Origin: Paenibacillus assamensis DSM 18201
GTDB taxonomy: Bacteria > Bacillota > Bacilli > Paenibacillales > Paenibacillaceae
NCBI RefSeq assembly: GCF_000422445.1
Contig: NZ_KE383837.1
Coordinates: 310,001-374,000 of the forward strand
DNA length: 64,000 bases
Direction of reading: 5' to 3'
Part shown: one piece after another, positions 17,592 through 25,126 of the stretch
Layout: each line of letters starts with the position of its first letter
How positions within the stretch are numbered: the first letter of the stretch is position 1
Translations under genes and position numbers: made by a program
Notes under the pieces: model-generated
Database searches by the model: none
The model's input: the letters and a program-made list of their open reading frames with translations, nothing else
Told to the model about the DNA's origin: nothing

Positions 17592-18428
17592 TCAAATACC
17601 TAAGTTCTGCCCCGCTTCTTCTTCCGACAAGGACATTCCATCATGAATGCTCCGATTCATCTGATCTGACCAACGTTGATAGGCCTGCACATGTTCAGCG
17701 AGTACACCTGTAGCAATCTCGGCATAAAGTTCGCCAATCAATCGGCTTGCCTCACTAAATGGTTCTATCCCATCCACGGTCATAACCCCATATGAACCAA
17801 GCGGAAGGCACAGTAAGGTTTGATATGGACTTTTGGAATCCGTATTGCGCTCCCAATCCTCGTCCCTCGTGACATCAGCACATTGGATAATGCCTTGCTT
17901 ACGGTAGCTGCGACCAGCAACCGAACGATCAACATGCAGCTGCCGTTCACCGACATAATGTTTCGGGAATCCAGCTGAGGCAAACCGAAGTGTCAACTTC
18001 TGATCCGCATATAACCATATGCCGCATCGATGATGTCCACCAGGCTTACGCTTCATATCGATTGCAATCATGTCGAGCATCCTTTGCATTAAGAATGCTG
18101 TATCTGTCAGCACGCTATAGTCATCCTGGGTCGAGCGCAGATCGTTCAACGTTTCAAGAAAAGGTTTCATATTACGCAAAGCGGAAATCGTCTGCTGAGC
18201 AGCCTGCTCGCTATTCAGCTTATCCGTTTGAACTTGTTCCATCTTCTCTTGATAGCCTTGCAATCGTTCATCCCGCTTCAATACATCCGTAATCATTTCA
18301 CTAAATTTCTTATTAATGTACATGGTACGGACAAAATAAAACAACAATCCCACTGCCAATACGACAGCAAATAAATGATATCCCCAAGGCGGCAATTTAT
18401 CCAATAATACTTTGATAACCGCTTCCAT
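17592..18428 (-). CDS. Membrane-anchored GAF-like sensory protein
   Basis: A 278-residue protein. Residues 14-32 form one membrane helix (YHLFAVVLAVGLLFYFV), followed by a coiled-coil-like region (residues about 40-90). From residue about 115 comes a GAF-like domain (GIWLYADQKLTLRFASAGF, AGRSYRKQGIIQCADV, PYQTLLCLPLGSYGVMTVDG). No output domain is present, so it may sense a ligand or redox state and act through partner contacts. The ATG ending at 18428 has AGGAGGGG at 5-6 bp, which favours it over a longer frame to 18512. Confidence 0.75.
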   Translation of the reverse strand: MEAVIKVLLDKLPPWGYHLFAVVLAVGLLFYFVRTMYINKKFSEMITDVLKRDERLQGYQEKMEQVQTDKLNSEQAAQQTISALRNMKPFLETLNDLRSTQDDYSVLTDTAFLMQRMLDMIAIDMKRKPGGHHRCGIWLYADQKLTLRFASAGFPKHYVGERQLHVDRSVAGRSYRKQGIIQCADVTRDEDWERNTDSKSPYQTLLCLPLGSYGVMTVDGIEPFSEASRLIGELYAEIATGVLAEHVQAYQRWSDQMNRSIHDGMSLSEEEAGQNLGI

Positions 18429-18643
18429 CTTCACCCCTCCTTGCGCGAACGCTCGACCATGTAATGGTACAAACATATGCAGCAAGTGAAGCGAACATGC
18501 ATTCTTGAACAAAAAATAAGGAATAATTGTTAAATTACATTCAGCTTACTGCGAGTTGCTGTCGGAATAGGCTGCGAAGTAATATAGTCCTATAGTAATT
18601 GGGTGCTCATAAACATTTACGTAAATACACCTTCGTATGCCTG

Positions 18644-18928
18644 TTAGGAACGAGGCATTCTCCGCATCATCACTAACAAAATGCCACAAGCAAAAACATA
18701 ACCAGTTGAATACATCAAAAATTGAATTTTTCTGCCTAACGTAATCGTTGTTCCATCCTGCCATGAGAAATCAGGTCCATTTGCAACAGCTTGCAATTGT
18801 GCTGCTTGAGCAACTTCAGCCGTTTGCTGTGCAGCAGCTTGTAATTGATCGGTCCACATAAAATACTGAAAAAATCCTCCAGCAGCTATAAACACAATGA
18901 CAAACAACCATAACATTTTTCGTTTCAT
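18644..18928 (-). CDS. Small two-helix membrane protein
   Basis: About 94 residues. An N-terminal hydrophobic helix (residues 3-22), an extracytoplasmic-looking alanine/glutamine-rich segment (QLQAAAQQTAEVAQAAQLQA), and a second helix near residues 70-88 ending in RRMPRS. Three ATGs run in series; the third, ending at 18928, has the best spacing (8 bp) from GGGAGG. Function unknown. It lies directly upstream of the GAF-protein gene but is separated from it by about 215 bp. Confidence 0.6.
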   Translation of the reverse strand: MKRKMLWLFVIVFIAAGGFFQYFMWTDQLQAAAQQTAEVAQAAQLQAVANGPDFSWQDGTTITLGRKIQFLMYSTGYVFACGILLVMMRRMPRS

Positions 18929-19503
18929 CATCATTACCTCCCGGTATCCATATTTATAATTATGGTCTTCCCTTTATCCCAGTCTTCTGTCTATCCATCA
19001 AACATACGATTTATCCATATCCATCATTAAGAAACCAGTTCAAACCTGTTCTGGATTGACCATGCACAAAATGGGACATGCCTGGTAACGCTTTCAACTT
19101 GAATGGACGCTTATTTACATTTCACCATAAATATAGGAAGCGAAAATATAGAATAGACATTTGAAGCTGTAATGAGAGGGATCTCAGTTCCGTAATCATC
19201 CACGCATAATTGCAAGTATGATCGTTCGACTGACATGAGGTATGAGCAGCAGCGGCCTGTAGATGAAAGAAAAAGGAATGATGTTGCCGAGTGCGTGTTG
19301 GAACTGTATATGTATAGTATAACGCAATCATTCACAAATAATCCATACTTTTTTCACACATTATTCACATTCTATCAAAAAATAAGCTTGCTTGTTATTC
19401 GGAATATAAATTAGATGTACTACTAGGCTGATTAAAGACGATTAGCAAACAACGGCAGCAGCCCCAGAAATACTCTACTTTAAACAATGTGAAAAGGTGT
19501 GCT
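18929..19503. other. Non-coding stretch between the small membrane gene and the inverted repeat
   Basis: About 575 bp without a convincing gene on either strand. Short frames exist but have no ribosome site and unlikely composition. It presumably contains the promoter of the gene at 18644. Confidence 0.5.
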
Positions 19504-19680
19504 GGACAAAAATGCATCTATTTTATTAAAATTCTCAATTAAGTAGTTAATTTGGACAAATGTGCAGTTCATTTCAACGAAAATCCCCTTAAAGAGGCTA
19601 TAGATGTAAAAATAAATGCACTTTTGCGGATCTTTCCTCTAATTTGCGTATTTATAGAAAAAATAACTGCATATTTGTCC
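19504..19680. repeat. Nested inverted repeat, MITE-like candidate
   Basis: Four related copies of a motif of about 22 bp: GGACAAAAATGCATCTATTT (19504) and GGACAAATGTGCAGTTCATT (19554) in direct orientation, then two inverted copies ending GCACTTTTGCGG (to 19629) and ATGCATATTTGTCC-like GCATATTTGTCC (to 19680). The outer pair brackets 177 bp and the inner pair lies inside it. No protein is encoded. The layout suggests a small non-autonomous element or a repeated intergenic palindrome. Confidence 0.55.
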
Positions 19681-19856
19681 TATCTTAGACACGTCGTTAA
19701 AAATTACCACTAACCACTGTGCTTACTTGCTGAATAAATATAACTAAAAAAGCCGAGTTCAGGAACAAACGCTGTCCCTACGCCTCGACTCTCTCTATAA
19801 AGAAATTCACTTTCTAATTCAGTTACTTCCTAAATTCAGTTAGCTGTATCCAACAC

Positions 19857-20738
19857 TTACAACCTGGCAGCAAGCTCTTTCGCCAATGGCGGCAGCCAAT
19901 CCTGAACTTCATCAAACACAAATCCAGCTTGACGAGCAGCGCTATTATCCATTAACCAGCTATCTGGTACGCCAAATGGAGAACGATCCTCGTCAGATCC
20001 AGCATTCATCATAATTGCTTTTTTCCCAACTGCCTGCTCTACAATGTTCATAACCTCTGCTAACTGTAACGTTCCATTGGAACAAGCATTGATCGGACCT
20101 TTCCATAACTGAGTGCCTGCCCATTCTAAAAATGACGCAGCTTCACTCGATTGAATATAGTTCATATGAGCATTCACATTTGGCATATAGATAGGCGTTT
20201 CGTTGCTCACTCGCTCAAGATGATATTCCAGCCGTTTCGTATAATCATCCGGCCCAAGCACGATTGGAAACCTTACAGAAGCAACAGGAAATGCAGCTTT
20301 TTGATGAAACACAGCTTCACATAACTGCTTCCCTTTTTGATAAGAAAGCTGTCCCTCACCTATCGGTTCATTTAAATCTACACCGTATGGATCAAAATCA
20401 GCCTCGACATGCAGCTTACCGGATGGATTGTATACCGATAAAGTTGAAGTAAATACATAGTGACCGACACGTCCCTCAAATGCCTCTACTGCATACTGTG
20501 CCGTCTCAGGGGAATAACAGATGTTATCGTAGACGATGTCCCATTCACCTGTATGAGCAGCAGCTTGGACAGATTGACGATCTGCGCGATCCAAGATTAT
20601 ACGCTGAACCTGATCTCCGAACGAATCTGTCGTCATTCCACGCGTAGCAATCGTAACTTGATCTCCATTTTCCAATAACCGCTGTACGAGCCTTTTACCA
20701 AAAAACCTTGTCCCACCCATAACTAGAATGCGTCTCAT
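19857..20738 (-). CDS. NAD-dependent epimerase/dehydratase family protein (extended SDR)
   Basis: A 293-residue Rossmann-fold protein. The nucleotide-binding start MRRILVMGGTRFFGKRL and the active-site YQKGK (YxxxK) following FTSTLSVY are intact. It resembles Bacillales reductases annotated as NAD-dependent epimerases. The substrate is unknown. Monocistronic, 120 bp downstream of the YitT-type gene on the same strand. Ribosome site AGGAG at 11 bp is somewhat distant. Confidence 0.85.
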   Translation of the reverse strand: MRRILVMGGTRFFGKRLVQRLLENGDQVTIATRGMTTDSFGDQVQRIILDRADRQSVQAAAHTGEWDIVYDNICYSPETAQYAVEAFEGRVGHYVFTSTLSVYNPSGKLHVEADFDPYGVDLNEPIGEGQLSYQKGKQLCEAVFHQKAAFPVASVRFPIVLGPDDYTKRLEYHLERVSNETPIYMPNVNAHMNYIQSSEAASFLEWAGTQLWKGPINACSNGTLQLAEVMNIVEQAVGKKAIMMNAGSDEDRSPFGVPDSWLMDNSAARQAGFVFDEVQDWLPPLAKELAARL

Positions 20739-20858
20739 ATGTAATTCAGCTCCTACTATTCATGTATGTATGCACAAAAACCGCCCAGTCTCCTTCAATG
20801 ATATTGAAAAAAACTAGACGGTTCTTCTTCATTTTCGTTATGATCTTTATGTTATTCA

Positions 20859-21533
20859 TCACGAGTGACGTATTGCTGTAGGTGAAGCAGATACAGCTGC
20901 AGCCTTAGACTGAACTTTCTCTACTACTGGACGATGTACCGTAATTCCACCTTGTACCGTCCATGTAATAACTTGACCAGCAATGCCGACCGCAAGAATC
21001 GTGTACAACACATCCATCAGTGGCAAATACATCAAGGATATTAGTAATACGACTAAGTCAAATATAATAAATACAGTACCTACACTTAACTTGGCGACAC
21101 GGCTTACGAATAAAGCCATAATGTCGTCACCGCCAGTAGCTCCGCCAAAGCGCAGCACCAGTCCTGCCCCGAATCCAGTTAATATACCAGATACGACAGC
21201 TGCCCAGAACAGATTAGGGCCGAAGTCAAGCACGAGCGGGGAAAACTGCTCGCACAAATAGTACGTGAGCGAAAACGCTCCTGCAGCAATCGCTGTGTTC
21301 ATAATAAAGGTACGGCCTTTCAAAAACCATGCCGCGATAAAAATCGGAATATCTAATACAAGTACTGTAACCGCTGGTGACCAGTCAAATGCATATTTGC
21401 CTAGCAACGCCAACCCTACAAATCCACCTTCAGCCAAATTGTTCTGAAAGTTAATGTGATAATAACTAAATGCTAGTAATACGGATCCTAGCAACATCCA
21501 TGCAATCTTACGTAATTGTTCGTTTCTCCTCAT
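20859..21533 (-). CDS. YitT-family membrane protein lacking the DUF2179 domain
   Basis: About 224 residues with five to six hydrophobic helices and the conserved NLAEGGFVGLALL and GGATGGDDIMALF segments of the YitT family. The usual C-terminal DUF2179 domain is absent; full-length relatives are about 280 residues, so this belongs to the short subgroup. The function of the family is not firmly known. Two ATGs occur in tandem; the second, ending at 21533, has better spacing from GAGAGGG. That ribosome site lies in the 3' arm of a hairpin at the end of a leader of about 265 nt, so translation may be controlled. Confidence 0.85.
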   Translation of the reverse strand: MRRNEQLRKIAWMLLGSVLLAFSYYHINFQNNLAEGGFVGLALLGKYAFDWSPAVTVLVLDIPIFIAAWFLKGRTFIMNTAIAAGAFSLTYYLCEQFSPLVLDFGPNLFWAAVVSGILTGFGAGLVLRFGGATGGDDIMALFVSRVAKLSVGTVFIIFDLVVLLISLMYLPLMDVLYTILAVGIAGQVITWTVQGGITVHRPVVEKVQSKAAAVSASPTAIRHS

Positions 21534-21536
21534 CAT

Positions 21537-21836
21537 TGTACCCTCTCGCTTCTGTTGTCATTGTCTTCGACAGACAGCGAGGGCAAGAGATGAGGACTTC
21601 ATCCTTCGAATCATCATAGTTCTCGCTTCCTTTTTCGCAGTCTGTCATACCGTCGTGGCAACTTTACTCTGCGAAGGGAAGCTAGATGTAGGAAAGATCA
21701 TAACGTTTCCAGATTGTCCTTTGGGGCATCATCCTTCGGGGACGCATTGGTATCCTGATCCTTTCTTTTGTTTGGTTTGAGTTAGAGATTGTTCTCTCAC
21801 TTACGTATATTATACCATATAATTCAGACACTCCAA
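21537..21836 (-). promoter_or_regulatory. Promoter and long structured leader of the YitT-type gene
   Basis: On the minus strand TTGGAG (21836-21831), a 16-bp spacer and a perfect TATAAT (21814-21809) put the start near 21802. The untranslated leader of about 265 nt contains several potential stems. The last pairs CCCTCGCT with AGCGAGAGGG and buries the ribosome site of the gene. A 21-codon frame (ATG at 21747, stop at 21682) beginning MRPRRMMPQR has its own AGGA. I could not match the leader to a known riboswitch class. Confidence 0.55.
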
Positions 21837-21841
21837 AGCAC

Positions 21842-22185
21842 CCTCATTCCTTAAATATCGGCGCCGTTCGCTGTATAACGGAATGAACCGTTAGAAATGA
21901 AGAAGATCACCACACAAGTTCTGCTTCCTCTTGGTTTTGCTCTTAAATGCTACTAAAGGGACACTATTGACTTAAATTTCAATCAATGGAACGACTTGTC
22001 CATAAGATGTTCATTAACCTATCACATTCCTTGTGCGTTCAATCACACTGTGACAGTTTAGAAAAATTTAAAATAAACGTGTGAAGAAAATGTGAGACTA
22101 CCAAGCTTATTAAGTACTTACCATTAATGATCGACATCTAAACTACAAATCTAATTATTTTTGAAAATGGATGGAGGACACCACT
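21842..22185 (+). other. Upstream region of hmp
   Basis: About 340 bp without a gene. It contains the palindrome TCACACTGTGA (22043-22053) and the direct pair TGTGA-N6-TGTGA further down. Neither has the orientation of a proper FNR site, and no clear NsrR or ResD site was found. The hmp promoter must lie here. Confidence 0.4.
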
Positions 22186-23400
22186 ATGTTATCTTCCCGT
22201 ACGATTGAAATTGTTAAATCTACAGTCCCCGTGCTCGGTGAGCACGGTACTGCCATTACAAAGCGTTTTTACACCATCATGTTCGAAAATCATCCTGAAC
22301 TGCTTAATATTTTCAATCATGCGAACCAAAGTCAGCACCGTCAGCCAACAGCACTCGCTAATGTAGTATACGCAGCTGCTGCAAATATCGATAAACTTGA
22401 AACCTTGCTTCCTGTCGTTAAGCAAATTGCCCACAAGCACCGGGCGCTCAATGTGAAGCCAGAGCACTATCCTATCGTAGGAAAACATTTGCTGATGGCC
22501 ATAAAAGACGTGCTCGGAGACGCATCTACAGACGAAATCCTCGCGGCTTGGGGTGAGGCTTATAGTGTTATCGCCAATGTATTCATCCAAGTAGAAGATG
22601 ATATGTACAAGGAAGCAGAACAGCAGCAAGGCGGTTGGAGCGACTATCGTCCCTTCATGGTTATGCGCAAAGTTCAAGAAACGGAATTCATTACTTCCTT
22701 CTATTTACAACCACAGGATAACGGCCCTATCCCAACCTTTGCACCAGGACAATACATTACGGTTCGTGTGAAACCAGAAGGTTCGGTAAATACACATCAT
22801 CGCCACTACAGTTTGTCGCTAGCTCCATGCGGTGATTTATATCGAATTACTGTCAAGCGCGAAGGTTGTGGCGATAATCACCCTGGAGGAATTGTTTCCT
22901 GTTACTTGCATGATGCTGTCCACGTAGGAGATACATTAGAGCTAACTCCACCTGCTGGTGATTTCATCTTGAATCAAGATAAGAACAATCCTGTTGTTCT
23001 TATCAGCGGCGGCGTAGGATTAACACCAATGGTTAGTATGCTGCATACACTTGCTGAGCAAGAGCCAGCACGAGATACGATTTATATCCATGCAACGAAG
23101 AACCGTCAGCAGCATGCTTTACGAAATGAAGTAGATAAATTAGCGGAAGAACATGCTCACCTTCATGTTTTAACTTGCTACGAAGAAGGAACGGTTGGTA
23201 CAGACTGCGATCATGAAGGCTACATCAATGCCGATTGGCTCAGTTCTGTGCTATCCACAGACCAGCTTACAGAAGCAGATTTCTACTTCTGCGGACCTGT
23301 TCCATTTATGAAATCGATCCATGCACAATTACAGCAGCTTGGTGTTACAGCTGAACGTATCCATTATGAGTTCTTTGGCCCTTCAGGTACATTAGCATAA
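22186..23400 (+). CDS. hmp: Flavohaemoglobin, nitric oxide dioxygenase
   Basis: A 404-residue flavohaemoglobin. The globin domain (1-140) has tyrosine 29 (B10), glutamine 53 (E7) and proximal histidine 85 in the expected places. The FAD domain carries RHYSLS, and the NAD domain GGVGLTPMVSML and FYFCGPVPFM. The C-terminus EFFGP is typical. The enzyme converts NO and oxygen to nitrate using NAD(P)H in the cytoplasm. The ATG at 22186 has GGAGG at 8 bp, better than an ATG five codons earlier. Monocistronic, with a terminator 48 bp downstream. Confidence 0.97.
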   Translation: MLSSRTIEIVKSTVPVLGEHGTAITKRFYTIMFENHPELLNIFNHANQSQHRQPTALANVVYAAAANIDKLETLLPVVKQIAHKHRALNVKPEHYPIVGKHLLMAIKDVLGDASTDEILAAWGEAYSVIANVFIQVEDDMYKEAEQQQGGWSDYRPFMVMRKVQETEFITSFYLQPQDNGPIPTFAPGQYITVRVKPEGSVNTHHRHYSLSLAPCGDLYRITVKREGCGDNHPGGIVSCYLHDAVHVGDTLELTPPAGDFILNQDKNNPVVLISGGVGLTPMVSMLHTLAEQEPARDTIYIHATKNRQQHALRNEVDKLAEEHAHLHVLTCYEEGTVGTDCDHEGYINADWLSSVLSTDQLTEADFYFCGPVPFMKSIHAQLQQLGVTAERIHYEFFGPSGTLA

Positions 23401-23447
23401 CTAATCTCGGTAAAGAATAACCCATTACTGCCTGCTTAATAAACTAA

Positions 23448-23476
23448 TGCCCCTAACCAGTTAGCTGATTAGGGGC
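23448..23476 (+). terminator. Terminator of hmp
   Basis: TGCCCCTAA pairs with TTAGGGGCA around an 11-base loop, followed by CTTTATG. Confidence 0.75.
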
Positions 23477-23677
23477 ACTTTATGTATTTTAAACATCAAC
23501 ACCACGCCTGTTGATTAATCAATAGTATATATAATTTAATAGCAAAGAGGCCTCTCATTGCTTACTGCCATACAGCGCGATTTTTCACGATCTTTGTGGC
23601 TATGTAGCTGCATTTGTGATTCATTCTAGTAGATCCCATGACTTGCTTAATTACCTACAATATATTAGTGTGAATAA

Positions 23678-24199
23678 TTATTCTGAACTCTCACTTTCTA
23701 AATCCCACACTTCTTCAAACTCAAAACCCTTTAGTTTGCTTTCTAGAACTAAATTACGGAATTCATCCGTTACAATCACTTCTAGTGTTTCAGCTAGCTT
23801 GAAAATAGGACCTCTGTTTAAAATCTTATCTTTAGCTAGATATAATAGAACCATTTGAAAACCATCTTGTTCTGACTTATAATCTGCACATTCTATCACG
23901 CTTAGAACATTAACTACCCGCACTTCCTCTCCCTCGATCTCCCCGGGCAATAATTGAACATAGTCTTCAATCAACGGAAGTAAAATGTTCAATGTTTTCA
24001 TAGGAAATACAGGAACACCGGGTAAAAATCTCGGGAAATCCTTGTATGATTTTTTTCTACCAACAACAAACTCCATGTATTCCCAAGAACCATCGATTCT
24101 TTCGCCATCTAAAATAGATTCTATTAAATCTTCATTTTGTTCATCTTTGCTTACTATAACTCTGGATTTTTCGTCGTTTAGCAATCTCCATATTTTCAT
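23678..24199 (-). CDS. Probable immunity protein of the Imm11/DUF1629 type
   Basis: A 173-residue soluble protein without signal peptide. The central pattern VPVFPMKTLNILLPLIEDYV, then LLPGEIEGEEVRVVNVLSVI, then the C-terminal VTDEFRNLVLESKLKGFEFEEV is the layout I associate with the Imm11/Imm43 (DUF1629) immunity family of polymorphic toxin systems. No toxin gene is next to it: the neighbours are hmp and a HAD phosphatase. It may be an orphan protecting against toxins of relatives. AGAGGTGATAG precedes the ATG. The family call is from memory of the pattern and should be checked by HMM search. Confidence 0.6.
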   Translation of the reverse strand: MKIWRLLNDEKSRVIVSKDEQNEDLIESILDGERIDGSWEYMEFVVGRKKSYKDFPRFLPGVPVFPMKTLNILLPLIEDYVQLLPGEIEGEEVRVVNVLSVIECADYKSEQDGFQMVLLYLAKDKILNRGPIFKLAETLEVIVTDEFRNLVLESKLKGFEFEEVWDLESESSE

Positions 24200-24248
24200 T
24201 CTATCACCTCTATCTTGATGACCTACAATAATTCTCCTATAAAAATAC

Positions 24249-24974
24249 TTAGGTCAGCAGCTCCATTAACTCACTCATATGACTAAAATATTTCCTCGGA
24301 AATACTTCTGCATTTTTCATCGTCTCGATGTCTGCTTGGTAAGCGATGAATTCGATCCCTGCTCTTTCGGAGGCTTTCCCATCAATCCAAGAGTCCCCTA
24401 TGGATAGCCAATCACGACCCGAAGTAGTTGGATAACGATTAAGAATATATATAAATCCGTCTGGAGAAGGCTTTAGGGATTGCATGTGTTCCCTTCCAGC
24501 TACATGATCAAAATAGTGAATGATACCGTTATCTCGCAAAGCTGCATTCGCAGCTTTCTCAGAATTGTTCGTAACTACAGCTAAGTGATAGCTTCCATGT
24601 AATTTGTCTAGCAGTTCTGTTACCCCTGGCTCCAGCACTGCCCCCTGCATCCCTTCTACCTCATGCTTAACTGGTATTTCCCACATCGCTTGCAGCAGCC
24701 CTGCTGTCATCCGATTGGTTGCTATTGCTTCTTCTATAATGGTAGAAGTCGTGTATTGCTGCAAAGGAAGTCCTTCAGGTAGAACGCATTGTTCCACAAG
24801 GAACGCATACGTCTCTTCTTTCATAGCTTGGAAATTAATCTTCGATTGCAGCAGTGTATTGTCCATGTCGAAAATAATACCCCGTTTATGAGCGTAACTA
24901 TTGTACATGTCGTTCTTTGTAGGTACAGGGTCAGCACTAGAATTCTGCTTACTCTTATTATTCAATACGTTCAT
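24249..24974 (-). CDS. HAD-family hydrolase (phosphoglycolate-phosphatase-like)
   Basis: A 241-residue HAD protein. Motif I is FDMDNTLL (residues 35-42), motif II VVTNNS, and motif IV IGDSWIDG. A four-helix cap between motifs I and II places it in subfamily I with phosphoglycolate phosphatase and beta-phosphoglucomutase-like enzymes. An unusual N-terminal extension of about 30 polar residues precedes the fold. GAGGTGGGAGAAG gives a good start. Substrate unknown. Confidence 0.88.
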   Translation of the reverse strand: MNVLNNKSKQNSSADPVPTKNDMYNSYAHKRGIIFDMDNTLLQSKINFQAMKEETYAFLVEQCVLPEGLPLQQYTTSTIIEEAIATNRMTAGLLQAMWEIPVKHEVEGMQGAVLEPGVTELLDKLHGSYHLAVVTNNSEKAANAALRDNGIIHYFDHVAGREHMQSLKPSPDGFIYILNRYPTTSGRDWLSIGDSWIDGKASERAGIEFIAYQADIETMKNAEVFPRKYFSHMSELMELLT

Positions 24975-25063
24975 CTTCTCCCACCTCGTTTCATCCCTTA
25001 CTCCAGCGCACTATTATATTCTTATCATCTACTCACTTACTCGCAAATGTCATTTAGTAAAAA

Positions 25064-25095
25064 GAACACCAAGTCCAACAAGGCACATGGTGTTC
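25064..25095 (-). terminator. Terminator of the S9 peptidase gene
   Basis: GAACACC pairs with GGTGTTC with additional interior pairing, followed on the minus strand by TTTTTAC. It is 32 bp after the peptidase stop codon. Confidence 0.75.
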
Positions 25096-25126
25096 CTCAT
25101 CAACATGGTTGTAGATACACTCGAAT

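Noticed and set aside
19745-19800. Possible terminator of the SDR gene (GAGTTCAGG with CCTCGACTC)
   Set aside because: Only 7 of 9 pairs match, and it is not followed by a T run in the right direction.
22020-22110. FNR or NsrR site upstream of hmp
   Set aside because: TCACACTGTGA has the half-sites in the wrong orientation for FNR (TGTGA-N4-6-TCACA), and no NsrR-like palindrome was found.
22189-22677. 162-codon minus-strand frame inside hmp
   Set aside because: It is an antisense shadow of the conserved globin domain; it has no family features and no ribosome site.
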